From the NCBI GenBank assembly GCA_021604005.1, contig BQIV01000026.1, positions 1-64,000 of the forward strand: 64,000 nucleotides of DNA, written 5' to 3'. Within the stretch, counting starts at the first letter, position 1. Each line of letters begins with the position of its first letter. A program made the position numbers and the translations under genes. Of this stretch, positions 54,762-62,658 are shown in pieces. Source of the DNA: Nitrospirales bacterium. GTDB taxonomy: Bacteria; Nitrospirota; Nitrospiria; Nitrospirales; UBA8639. The notes below the pieces were generated by a model. It had not been told where the DNA came from, searched no databases, and saw nothing but the letters and a program-made list of their open reading frames with translations.

Positions 54762-54848
54762 CTCTCTCGAAAAGGCATACCAGTCGTAAGGCTGGGACGC
54801 AACGTTACGGATCGGTAAGAAGACCGAGAGCCGGACTGCCGAAGGAGA
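54762..54848 (+). promoter_or_regulatory. c-di-GMP-I (GEMM-I) riboswitch aptamer
   Basis: The segment carries the GEMM-I core: GGCATACC, a short stem capped by a GTAA tetraloop (CGTAAG), GGCTGGGACGCAACG, then a second helix ATCGGTAAG/GACCGAGAGCC and a closing GGACTGCCG. The order and spacing match the known class I aptamer, with A-to-T at one position of the usual GCAAACC and ACG for AAG after GCA. P1 can form between CTCTCTC and the downstream GAAGGAGA. A hairpin GTTCCT/AGGAAC follows at 54874-54896 and could be part of the expression platform. It lies on the plus strand, about 590 bases before the first Flp pilin gene. Confidence 0.82.
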
Positions 54849-55433
54849 AAGCCAGGCATCTTGTCGGGGTAGAGTTCCTAAGAAGCATGAAGGAACCTGT
54901 TGTATGCGGACAAGATTCTGGGTTTTCCCATATTGTGCCCTCCTCTCGGATACCCCATACGTCAGACAGTCATTACAAGGAAAACGGTTGAACCCCCGGT
55001 CAGTTCGCGCTCATTGTTTACTTCGTCGTGCCGTCCGGAATCATACTCGTACGAGTTTCAAGTGGACGCAGATCTGTTTGGCCTATCAAGCAGGCAACTC
55101 TTTTCTGGAACCGTTAGGTGAATATAACAATCGAGTGGTGAGCTCACCCGCCGAATGTATAAGACAATGCGAAACGAGATGTCTTGTCCGGTAGGTGGAC
55201 GTGCATGATAGGGAAATGGCTGCAGCAGGTAAAAGAAATGTGGCGTGTGTGGCATCACATGTTGATACAAATGTATACGTATGGTGTTCGGCATAGAGAA
55301 ATGCATAATTCCGCAAAGATGAATGTTGGGCTTGTGCTGAGCGCAAGAGCTATTCAGAAGGTCAGCGGTGGGGAATATTGGGGCATACCATCGAAGCTGA
55401 CATCTATTCAATATGCCCGAAAGGAGAGCTGCA
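54849..55433. other. Long untranslated leader between riboswitch and pilin
   Basis: About 585 bases with no convincing gene. Frames of 73-96 codons exist but lack ribosome sites, and one overlaps the pilin start. The hairpin at 54874-54896 is the only structure seen. It may be a long regulated 5' leader of the pilin transcript. Confidence 0.45.
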
Positions 55434-55613
55434 ATGACAAGTCAAGTTATGCAATTTTTTCAGGATGAAGAAGGGGCGACCGCGTTAGAGTACGGATTGT
55501 TGGCGGCGCTCATTGCTGCGGTTATCATTGGTGCTGTGACCACGCTTGGGAATGTGGTCAGCACGACATTTAATAATATCGCGACCTCAATGAAGAATAA
55601 GACAGGCAGCTGA
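55434..55613 (+). CDS. flp: Flp-type pilin 1
   Basis: A 59-residue prepilin for a Tad (Flp) pilus. The short leader ends in QDEEG and processing by the CpaA-type peptidase is expected before ATALEYGLLAALIAAVII, with the conserved Glu and Tyr at positions 5 and 6 of the mature protein. A hydrophilic tail TTFNNIATSMKNKTGS follows. The start ATG 55434 has AAAGGAG at a proper distance; the frame opens 7 codons earlier without support. It is the first gene of the pilus locus after the riboswitch leader. A hairpin follows immediately. Confidence 0.93.
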   Translation: MTSQVMQFFQDEEGATALEYGLLAALIAAVIIGAVTTLGNVVSTTFNNIATSMKNKTGS

Positions 55614-55621
55614 TCAGTTCG

Positions 55622-55643
55622 AAATGATGCTCAGCATCATTTT
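55622..55643 (+). terminator. Hairpin after pilin 1
   Basis: AAATGATGC pairs with GCATCATTT around a TCA loop, followed by TTGTTG. It lies 8 bases after the pilin stop. It may attenuate readthrough or protect the abundant pilin mRNA. A second, longer GC-rich hairpin (CCCCGACCTT / AAGGTCGGGG, 55667-55699) follows but has no T-tract, so it may act as a stabilising stem. Confidence 0.55.
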
Positions 55644-55750
55644 GTTGTGATTGAAAAGGTTATTTTCCCCCGACCTTCTCTTTGTGGACAAGGTCGGGGA
55701 GAAAATATGACCGATTCCAATCTCATGTGTTTGTGTGAAGGAGCAGATTG

Positions 55751-55942
55751 ATGTTGACTAATTGGACAACGGTTTGTCGTTCGTTAATCCTAGAAGAAGA
55801 GGGAGCGACTGCGCTTGAATATGGGCTATTGGGTGCTCTGATTGCCGCAGTCATCGTAGGTGCTGTATCCACTCTTGGAGAAGTGCTCAGTACAACATTC
55901 AACAATGTTGCCGCTTCAATGAAAAACGTCTCTAATCCTTAA
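55751..55942 (+). CDS. Flp-type pilin 2
   Basis: A second 63-residue Flp prepilin, very similar to the first: leader ending LEEEG, then ATALEYGLLGALIAAVIVGAV (given in part) and a tail TTFNNVAASMKNVSNP. The ATG 55751 is preceded by GAAGGAG. Two tandem pilins are common in Tad loci; they may be major and minor subunits or alternates. Their divergence is mostly in the leaders, with LL-to-LLG and TT-to-ST substitutions in the helix, so a recent duplication is likely. Confidence 0.92.
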   Translation: MLTNWTTVCRSLILEEEGATALEYGLLGALIAAVIVGAVSTLGEVLSTTFNNVAASMKNVSNP

Positions 55943-56264
55943 TAGTGATTGGTTGTCAAATAGGGTATGTTGGGAACCAGCCATCATGTTGAATGACTCA
56001 TCAAGGAAAGTTGTGTATCCATGTATAAATCTATCTCAAGGATGAGATTAGAGTATTTACGTCAGAAAATCTCCACATTTCTTCAGTAACTCTTCTCCCT
56101 TATCCGGTTGAAGTGTTACCGGAGAATGGTTCAGACGAGTGAGCTGACAGTCAGATTATTCTTTTTTGCAACGGTTTCGATACTACCTAAGTCTTACGCA
56201 GGCACTGATAAACATTCAGTCGGCCAGAGGTACGTTTTAATTAAGACTATCGGAGGATACGTCT
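55943..56264. other. Non-coding region between pilin 2 and TadE
   Basis: About 320 bases. No gene is supported; a frame of 68 codons from 56108 has a poor start and no recognisable product. Just before the tadE ATG is GGAGG (56252-56256). A short CCGGT/ACCGG stem lies at about 56105-56122. Confidence 0.35.
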
Positions 56265-56795
56265 ATGAATCATCTCAGGGTTCCGAAATTTTTTTCAAAC
56301 AAGACATTGCGTAATGCTCGTGGGAATACCATGACAGAAGTTGGATTACTCTTATTACCATTTCTCTTACTCTTGTCTTCAGTCTTTGAATTTGGTTGGT
56401 ACTATTTCCATGAACATACGTTGCAGCATGCGACACGCGAAGGGATGCGATTGGCATTAGTTGGTGGGATTCTGCATGACGAAGACGGCAATCCTCTCAG
56501 TCGGGAAGAGGCGATTATCGCCACGATTCAGAAGAATGCCTCTTGGGCCATGACGATTAAGGAAGAAGATATTGCAATTTTTAAGGTAGGAAACAATTAC
56601 CAGAACCCTGAAGGGTGGGAAACCGCAGCCCCAAATGCTGGGAATCCTGCAGACTATATGCGGGTGGTCGTGGATTATGAACATACATTTTTGACCCCGT
56701 TTGTCGGAAAGTTTTTCTCAGACGAAGGGTCGGCCCCTATGCGAGCGCAAGCCACGTACCGCAATGAACTCTACGATATCCAAACGGAGGCCTAG
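56265..56795 (+). CDS. TadE-like pseudopilin
   Basis: A 176-residue protein. Its N terminus is basic, then the pseudopilin-like segment MTEVGLLLLPFLLLLSSVFEFG forms a membrane helix (given in part), with the conserved Glu of TadE-type N termini. The remainder is periplasmic and polar. TadE proteins are processed by the prepilin peptidase and serve as minor components of Flp pili. Preceded by GGAGG. The next TadE-like gene starts 2 bases after its stop. Confidence 0.85.
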   Translation: MNHLRVPKFFSNKTLRNARGNTMTEVGLLLLPFLLLLSSVFEFGWYYFHEHTLQHATREGMRLALVGGILHDEDGNPLSREEAIIATIQKNASWAMTIKEEDIAIFKVGNNYQNPEGWETAAPNAGNPADYMRVVVDYEHTFLTPFVGKFFSDEGSAPMRAQATYRNELYDIQTEA

Positions 56796-56797
56796 TT

Positions 56798-57493
56798 ATG
56801 GGAAAACAGATTCTACGATCAGAAAAAGGTATGGCGAGTGTCGAGTTTGCCGGTGTGGCAGTGGTCCTGATGGCATTAGCCTTTGGAATTGTTGAATTTG
56901 GCTCTCTCATTCGTGCGCAGGCCGTGGTGACAAACGTGACGCGAGAGGGTGGAAGTTTAGCGTCTCGTGATCTAAAAAATGGCGAAGCCCTGTTGACGGT
57001 TCTTGAACAGTCGACATGGCCACTGAATTTTGGATGTCCACTGAATGATGAAGGGCAGCCGGAAGCCAATTGTGATCAGAGTGCGCTTGATAGAAAATTT
57101 AAGCTGTACATCACGAAGATCAATGCCGGATCAAGTCAATCTCCAAGTCCCACCTGTGAGGCATCTCTTGAAAGCGGAACGTTGACAGGGACGGGCATCT
57201 CATCGCCGAATGAAGATTCGCACTGTGGTTTGACTCCGGAATTGTGGAAGACGTTAGAATATAATGAGAATTATAGCCATTCCGGGTTGGGGACTTCCTT
57301 ACTCTCTCAATTAACCGTGGTCAAGGTCTATTATAACCATCATCCAATCACGCCATTAGCCACCCTGCTAAAGACGGCTCCCTATTTGGGTGACGGAAAC
57401 GCCCGAATCTTAAATTTTAGTAGTACGCAACCTGACAATCCCGAGATCGGTAGTGAGGATTCATTTCTCGTGGGAAGCAAGGCGATTTTTTGA
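56798..57493 (+). CDS. TadE/TadF-like pseudopilin
   Basis: A 231-residue paralogue of the upstream protein: short basic N terminus, SEKGMASVEFAGVAVVLMAL as the hydrophobic helix with conserved Glu (VEF), then REGGSLASRD and a periplasmic domain with four Cys residues (GCPLN, NCDQ, TCEA, HCGL) that may form disulfides. It begins 2 bases after the TadE stop, so is cotranscribed and probably coupled. It could be called TadF or TadG-like; length and order favour a minor pseudopilin. Confidence 0.82.
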   Translation: MGKQILRSEKGMASVEFAGVAVVLMALAFGIVEFGSLIRAQAVVTNVTREGGSLASRDLKNGEALLTVLEQSTWPLNFGCPLNDEGQPEANCDQSALDRKFKLYITKINAGSSQSPSPTCEASLESGTLTGTGISSPNEDSHCGLTPELWKTLEYNENYSHSGLGTSLLSQLTVVKVYYNHHPITPLATLLKTAPYLGDGNARILNFSSTQPDNPEIGSEDSFLVGSKAIF

Positions 57494-57606
57494 GGTCATG
57501 TGTGAATCGAAAGCCTTAAGCGGTGTAACAGGCATGTCGAATTCTTCCCGATTTCTCGTGTCTGAACCGTGAAGTGCAATGAGCAATGATAAGGAGACGT
57601 TCTTGT

Positions 57607-59046
57607 ATGAAATATATCTATTCACGATCCATGTATTCCGCAAAAGATCACAATACTTCTAAGCCTGGGCTGTGTAATCAACGTGGTATGTTTGCATTGG
57701 CGACGGCATTAGCGCTTGTCTCGCTGTTTGGGTTTGTCGCATTAGGTATCGAAGTGGGAAAATGGTATATCGTCCGCGCTGAACTGGCAAAATCAGTCGA
57801 TGCCGCCTCGTTGGTCGGAGCCAAAAATATCTCTAATCCTTGGCTGATCGCGCATTTCCCAGAAGCCAGTACTCAAGAGGAAGGCATAAGGGAGCTTGTG
57901 ACGTTAGTGGGCGAAGCGAACTTCACGCCGGGATTTTTTGGCGCTGGGGCTCCAACTATCGAAATGACAGAGGATTTAGCGAATGGGAAAGTGATCGTCT
58001 CGAGTCAAACTGATGTGACGAATTACGCCGCACGCGTGCTTGAGACGTCACAGAATGCAGGGCAGTTCGATACGACTCAGGTGTCGACGATTGGTGGTGC
58101 ACAGAAGCGCGATGTTGAAATCATGTTGGTTTTAGATCGGTCGGGTTCGATGTCACAGGAAATGGATGACCTCAAGGACGCGGCAAAGAGTTTTGTCGAT
58201 TACTTTCAGGATACCGAGGACGACGATAAAATTGGGCTCATTAGCTATTCAACGGCTGTCAGCGTGGATGAACCTTTGTCGACGAATTTTGTCGATGCGA
58301 TCAAAGTGAAAATTGATGCGATGTCCGCTGTCGGGTGGACGAATATGGAAGATGCGTTGGACCAAGCCGATGGCCCATCAGGGTTCTCGGATCAATCGGA
58401 GGTTCCTGGGGATCAACGAGTTCAGCAATTTCTGGTCTTTTTCACCGATGGAATTCCAACGGCATTCCGTGCAACCTATGATCCCGATACCGCGCCGTAT
58501 CAGCTCTTTACCAGGGGGGGGATCAATAAAGTCAATACAACAACTGATGAGTCTGATGTAGTGATTGCGGCGTCAAATAGCTCAAATGCACGACTGTACG
58601 ATCCATATGACGGCACTGAACTTCCGAATCTATCGGGGAGTTACGCCAAGCAATATCATACTGGTGATGGCTTGCCGAGTACATCATCGGCCTGTGGATA
58701 TTACACGATGAAATGGTGGATTTTGCAGGACCCAGACTATGGAATGTATTACCCTGGGTCACCCCTTTCCGGATATGAGGAAGAACAGTGCGCCATTCCC
58801 AGATCCAAGATGGTGAAATATGTCGAGGATCAGGCCAAACAGATGGCGATTGAACATGCCGAAGCGCTCAAAGCCAAAGGCGTCAAGGTATACACGATCG
58901 GCTTGGGTGGAAGCCTCAATACGTCCCAATTACAAAGCATGTCGAGCGGGGAAGCATTTTATTATCCGGCGTTCACGTCCGATCAGTTAGAGGAAGTATT
59001 TCAGAATATTGCGAAAAACATTAAGCTGCGATTAGTCCAAGTCTAA
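57607..59046 (+). CDS. TadG-like protein with VWA domain
   Basis: A 479-residue protein. After a 25-residue leader comes the hydrophobic anchor ATALALVSLFGFVALGIEVG (a TadE/G-type helix), then a soluble region and a von Willebrand A domain (about 170 to the end) with the metal-site DRSGSM (MIDAS DxSxS), GWTNMEDAL and FFTDGIP. The domain is interrupted by an extra loop of about 100 residues rich in Gly, Ser and Tyr. TadG is a structural/adhesive component of Tad pili in the envelope. The start at 57607 is set by AAGGAG 10 bases upstream; a longer frame to 57586 lacks support. A strong terminator follows. Confidence 0.87.
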   Translation: MKYIYSRSMYSAKDHNTSKPGLCNQRGMFALATALALVSLFGFVALGIEVGKWYIVRAELAKSVDAASLVGAKNISNPWLIAHFPEASTQEEGIRELVTLVGEANFTPGFFGAGAPTIEMTEDLANGKVIVSSQTDVTNYAARVLETSQNAGQFDTTQVSTIGGAQKRDVEIMLVLDRSGSMSQEMDDLKDAAKSFVDYFQDTEDDDKIGLISYSTAVSVDEPLSTNFVDAIKVKIDAMSAVGWTNMEDALDQADGPSGFSDQSEVPGDQRVQQFLVFFTDGIPTAFRATYDPDTAPYQLFTRGGINKVNTTTDESDVVIAASNSSNARLYDPYDGTELPNLSGSYAKQYHTGDGLPSTSSACGYYTMKWWILQDPDYGMYYPGSPLSGYEEEQCAIPRSKMVKYVEDQAKQMAIEHAEALKAKGVKVYTIGLGGSLNTSQLQSMSSGEAFYYPAFTSDQLEEVFQNIAKNIKLRLVQV

Positions 59047-59080
59047 GTCTTGAGACCACAATCTTGGGCTTGCCGGATAG

Positions 59081-59118
59081 GTGGCCTCGCAAGGATGTCT
59101 TGCGAGGCCACTTTTTTT
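59081..59118 (+). terminator. Strong Rho-independent terminator
   Basis: A perfect 13-bp stem, GTGGCCTCGCAAG (59081-59093) with CTTGCGAGGCCAC (59099-59111), 5-base loop GATGT, then seven Ts. It lies 35 bases after the tadG-like gene and separates the pilin/pseudopilin unit from the assembly-machine unit. Confidence 0.95.
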
Positions 59119-59276
59119 GTCTGCAGAGAGTTACAGATTTTTTCACATTGAACCGAAGAACCGGGTAATGCTCGTGATCCTTGCCTCTTCTGTGCTGTTG
59201 TCTTTGTCTGATGAGAGCAGAGGCATCCATCGCGGCCTGGGGAATGTTGAGGGTAATTTTAATTTGTTGTGGTGAT

Positions 59277-59810
59277 ATGTCCTCTATCCTTTTGATTGTT
59301 GTCCTGTCCTCTGCGCTGGTATGGGCAGCCATTACGGATGTCCGTTGGGGAAAAATTCCCAATGTCATCACCTTACCCCTAGCAGGCCTCGGCCTTGCGA
59401 TCCATGTAGGTGCTAACGGCTATCAAGGCTTATTATTTAGTCTCCAAGGGTTCGGTCTTGGGTTTGGGTTGCTGATTATTTTTTATGCGCTAGGTGGGAT
59501 GGGAGCCGGCGATGTGAAGCTCTTTGGTGCGGTTGGTGCCATTATCGGTCCGAATGATGTATTTGTGGCTTTTCTGATCACGGCGTGTCTCGGCGGGTTG
59601 TATGCCATTGGTCTTATGGTATTCACCTGGGGGCTATCCAGTACGGCGGAACGTGTCAAAGTCATATTGACCACGTGGTTGGTGGCTCGAATCTTTACGA
59701 CTCCACCTCCGATGGATCACCGGCAGCCCAAATTGCGCTATGGGTTGGTCATCGGGTTGGGAACGTTATGTTCGCAAGCTTGGCGATGGCTGGCTCCCAT
59801 ACAACTGTGA
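59277..59810 (+). CDS. cpaA: Prepilin peptidase CpaA/TadV
   Basis: A24-type aspartyl peptidase processing Flp prepilins and pseudopilins in the inner membrane. The 177-residue form has about five membrane segments, the first catalytic aspartate in ITDVRWGKIPNVI and the second in the GxGD motif GMGAGDVKLFGAVG. The small size and lack of a methyltransferase domain are typical of CpaA. The frame is open further upstream (59181); ATG 59277 starts at the natural membrane segment (MSSILLIVV) but has a weak ribosome site, while ATG 59244 is an alternative. Confidence 0.9.
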   Translation: MSSILLIVVLSSALVWAAITDVRWGKIPNVITLPLAGLGLAIHVGANGYQGLLFSLQGFGLGFGLLIIFYALGGMGAGDVKLFGAVGAIIGPNDVFVAFLITACLGGLYAIGLMVFTWGLSSTAERVKVILTTWLVARIFTTPPPMDHRQPKLRYGLVIGLGTLCSQAWRWLAPIQL

Positions 59811-59927
59811 TGACACATTTGAGGGAAGGCCTTAAGAAAAGTTTTGGTTGACCGATGTAAAGCAATAGACGAACTGACGGTAGGTGTGAGCAGTATATTT
59901 TCTTAAAGATTGAACGAGGTACATACA

Positions 59928-60752
59928 ATGTTTCAAAACCGGCCTGTCCTGTTTATGGGGCTAGCAGTCGGCATAGCCTTAGTGACGACAATCCTGATCT
60001 ACAATTGGCTGCAGCAACAGAAGCAGCAATCCCCGCAAGTCGTCGAACAAAAAATGGTGACTGTCGAAGGGATTCCTATTGCGGTTGCAGGTGCAGATAT
60101 GGCCTGGGGCACGCCAATTACCAAGGAAATGATTCGAGAGGTTCCTTTTCCTCAGGAACACCTTCCCGATGGACATTTTAAGAAACTGGAAGATTTACAA
60201 GGTCGTGTATTGTTGAGTGCTGTCAAACGTCATGAACCCATTCTTGAATCAAAATTGGCGCCGATTGATATTAAGAATGGCGGGGTTATTGCCGTTCTTG
60301 ATCCTGAAAAGCGTGCGATGGCTGTAAAAGTCAATCAAGTCGTAGCTCTTCCCGGATTCATCAAACCTGGAGATCGCGTCGATATTATGGTGACGATGTC
60401 GGGGAGTGGAAAAGAAAAAATCACTAAAACCGTCCTGGAAAATATGCATGTGCTGGCGATTGGGACGCAACTGGAACGTCACCGAGCTGACGGGAAGCCC
60501 ACGCCGGTGAAAATTATTACGTTTGAGGTGAGTTTAGAGGAAGCCGAAATGCTTGCGATGGCGTCGAACGGTGGTCAATTGCGGTTTGCGCTACGCAGTC
60601 CACTCAATACGGAGTTGAAAAAAACACGCGGAGCCACAATGCCGAATCTTCGCGCGATGTTTCAGGCTGCTCCTCCGAAGCGGAAAGCGAAACGAACAAG
60701 AAACCGCGTCGAAGTGATAAAAGGCAATTCAAAAAGTGTTGTGAAGTTTTAG
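59928..60752 (+). CDS. cpaB: Pilus assembly protein CpaB/RcpC
   Basis: A 274-residue periplasmic protein with an N-terminal anchor (FMGLAVGIALVTTILIYNWL). It then has a SAF-like domain (IPIAVAGADMAWGTPITKEM), LQGRVLLSAVKRHEPIL and the conserved AVKVNQVVALPGFIKPGDRVDIMV segment that marks CpaB/RcpC. The C terminus is strongly basic (KRKAKRTRNR). CpaB is thought to help the secretin and to link it to the inner membrane. ATG 59928 follows ACGAGG; the frame runs 6 codons further to a TTG. Confidence 0.92.
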   Translation: MFQNRPVLFMGLAVGIALVTTILIYNWLQQQKQQSPQVVEQKMVTVEGIPIAVAGADMAWGTPITKEMIREVPFPQEHLPDGHFKKLEDLQGRVLLSAVKRHEPILESKLAPIDIKNGGVIAVLDPEKRAMAVKVNQVVALPGFIKPGDRVDIMVTMSGSGKEKITKTVLENMHVLAIGTQLERHRADGKPTPVKIITFEVSLEEAEMLAMASNGGQLRFALRSPLNTELKKTRGATMPNLRAMFQAAPPKRKAKRTRNRVEVIKGNSKSVVKF

Positions 60753-60816
60753 TCCTAGACGGATTGGGTCCGTCTAGTGAGTGTTTGGTTCTTGCGATAT
60801 TGTAGAAGGAGTCAGT

Positions 60817-62268
60817 ATGTCACAAAGAAAGATCCACGGGTTGAGCGTACCGCTGTTGCTTGCCGGAGTTGCATGGTTCATTGTCAGTGGGTCTTCTCTT
60901 GCCTATGCCGAAGGGCTCACCTATCAAGCTGTGGAGACGAAAACACCGCAGACATTACAGGTAGGCCTAGGGTCCTCCATTGTGATTGATAGTGTCAGCC
61001 AATTTTCACGGACATCCGTGGCGAATCCGAAGGTGGCAGATACGCTTGTCATCTCCCCCAAACAAATCTATGTGACGGGTAAGGCTATTGGGACCACCAC
61101 CCTGACCCTGTGGGGAAAGAATGGTGCGGTTAGTACGATATTGCAGATTCTCGTGACGCCGGATTTATCAAAATTGAAAGCGCAATTACATCAGGTTTTC
61201 CCTGGAGAGACAAAAGTCCAAATCACTGGAGGTCACGATAATATTTCCCTGTCCGGTACGGTCTCAACGGCCGAACAGTTAACGAAGATCGTCGAAATGG
61301 CGGAACCCTATGCTCCTGGAAAAATCATGAATCTCTTGAATGTTGGTGGTGTACAGCAGGTCATGCTTGAAGTGCACATTGCAGAAATGAATCGCGGCAT
61401 GACTCGCCGGTTAGGGATCAATTATTCCAGGTTGGGTGAAAGTTTCTTTTTTGGAGAGCTCAATGATTTAAGTGAGATATCTCTTGCCGATGGGGTGTTT
61501 ACGTTTTTGCAATCAGCAGCGGTCAATGCCACATTCGGCATTCCCTTTGGCGATGATATCTATATGATATTTCTCGATTTCTTAAAGCAGCATAATTTAT
61601 CAAAAGTATTGGCTGAGCCAACGTTGGTTGCGATCAGTGGACAAGAAGCGACATTTCTGGCTGGAGGAGAATTCCCCATTCCGGTTCCGCAAGCGCTAGG
61701 TGTCACGACGATTAAGTTTAAGGATTTCGGCGTGAAGCTGGGTTTTAGTCCGACCGTCTTGAACAATAATAAAATTGCGTTGAAAATTTCCCCTGAAGTG
61801 TCGGAGTTAGATTTTGCGAACGGTGTGAATTCTGCCGGCTTTACGATTCCGGCGATTACGACACGAAAAGTTCAGACGGTGTTGGAGCTCGATGATGGGC
61901 AAAGTTTTGTGATTGCCGGGTTACTCCAGAATAATATTCGAGAGACCGTAGCGAAGTATCCCATTCTAGGAGATATCCCGGTGTTAGGTGCACTATTTCG
62001 TAGTACGTCCTTTCAGAAAAGTGAAACAGAACTCGTTGTGATTGTTACACCAAGACTTGTGAAGCCTATTGACCTGGCGAAACAACCGCTTCCCACGGAC
62101 GATTATTTAGAGCCCAATGATTTTGAGTTGATGTTATTGGGGTATCTTGAAGGTATTCCACAAGTGGAAGATTCGAATGGCCTGATGTCGAGTCGCGGGT
62201 ATGCTGCACGGGGGTTGGCGTGGCAGGGTGGTGGGCTTGAGGGATCATTTGGGCATTTGGCACCGTAG
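60817..62268 (+). CDS. cpaC: Tad secretin CpaC/RcpA
   Basis: Outer-membrane secretin of the Flp pilus, 483 residues. It has a signal peptide ending AYAEG, an N-terminal pilus-specific domain (GSSIVIDSVSQFSRTSVANP), a BON-like middle (ITGGHDNISLSGTV) and the secretin domain (about 270-455) with LAEPTLVAISGQEATFLAGG, the barrel signature SFVIAGLLQNN and VTPRLVKP. ATG 60817 with AAGGAG upstream is preferred over the GTG of the longer frame at 60781. It follows cpaB after 64 bases. Confidence 0.93.
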   Translation: MSQRKIHGLSVPLLLAGVAWFIVSGSSLAYAEGLTYQAVETKTPQTLQVGLGSSIVIDSVSQFSRTSVANPKVADTLVISPKQIYVTGKAIGTTTLTLWGKNGAVSTILQILVTPDLSKLKAQLHQVFPGETKVQITGGHDNISLSGTVSTAEQLTKIVEMAEPYAPGKIMNLLNVGGVQQVMLEVHIAEMNRGMTRRLGINYSRLGESFFFGELNDLSEISLADGVFTFLQSAAVNATFGIPFGDDIYMIFLDFLKQHNLSKVLAEPTLVAISGQEATFLAGGEFPIPVPQALGVTTIKFKDFGVKLGFSPTVLNNNKIALKISPEVSELDFANGVNSAGFTIPAITTRKVQTVLELDDGQSFVIAGLLQNNIRETVAKYPILGDIPVLGALFRSTSFQKSETELVVIVTPRLVKPIDLAKQPLPTDDYLEPNDFELMLLGYLEGIPQVEDSNGLMSSRGYAARGLAWQGGGLEGSFGHLAP

Positions 62269-62292
62269 GTGAGAAACAAAAGAGGAAATTTC

Positions 62293-62658
62293 ATGAGGAA
62301 TGTGTTCGAACAACAAATTCACCGTCTTGTATGTCTCGTCGTACTGGTTGTGGGAATTTCGGGATGCCAGTTGTGGCCAATCATGTCGGATGACGATGGT
62401 CGAAAACTTCGAGACATTGGAAAAGTTGATCAAGTGATGCATCCGTATGCTCCCCATCCTGTTCACTTAAGTGAGCATTATGGACATGCGTTTCATGCTG
62501 CGAGAGATAACCAAATTTTGAATCCGCAAGCGTCGGAGAATCTTGACCTGGTCATAGGAAAAGATGGGATGGCAACGTACAAGTCAATTGAACTCTATCG
62601 TAAAAGTTACTCTAGTCCTCCATTTGGTTCGAACTCATCAAGTGGAGGGAAAAAATGA
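62293..62658 (+). CDS. Short CpaD-like lipoprotein
   Basis: A 121-residue lipoprotein. The signal peptide ends in the lipobox VGISGC, followed by a hydrophilic domain with HYGHAFHAARDNQILNPQA and a C-terminal GMATYKSIELYRKSY. The combination of F-x-x-A-x-x-NQ...NP-A and a terminal (Y/I)..YR segment resembles the last part of CpaD/TadB-like pilus lipoproteins, which are longer. Position between cpaC and cpaE matches cpaD. Start ATG 62293 has AGAGGA upstream; a longer frame opens at 62269. Stop overlaps the cpaE start by 4 bases. Confidence 0.65.
   Translation: MRNVFEQQIHRLVCLVVLVVGISGCQLWPIMSDDDGRKLRDIGKVDQVMHPYAPHPVHLSEHYGHAFHAARDNQILNPQASENLDLVIGKDGMATYKSIELYRKSYSSPPFGSNSSSGGKK

Noticed and set aside
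54900-55468. Frames of 73-96 codons in the riboswitch leader
   Set aside because: Poor starts, mixed composition, one runs into the pilin gene in another frame.
56108-56314. Frame of 68 codons before tadE with a hydrophobic start
   Set aside because: Ribosome site too close to the internal Met, overlaps the tadE start, no family.
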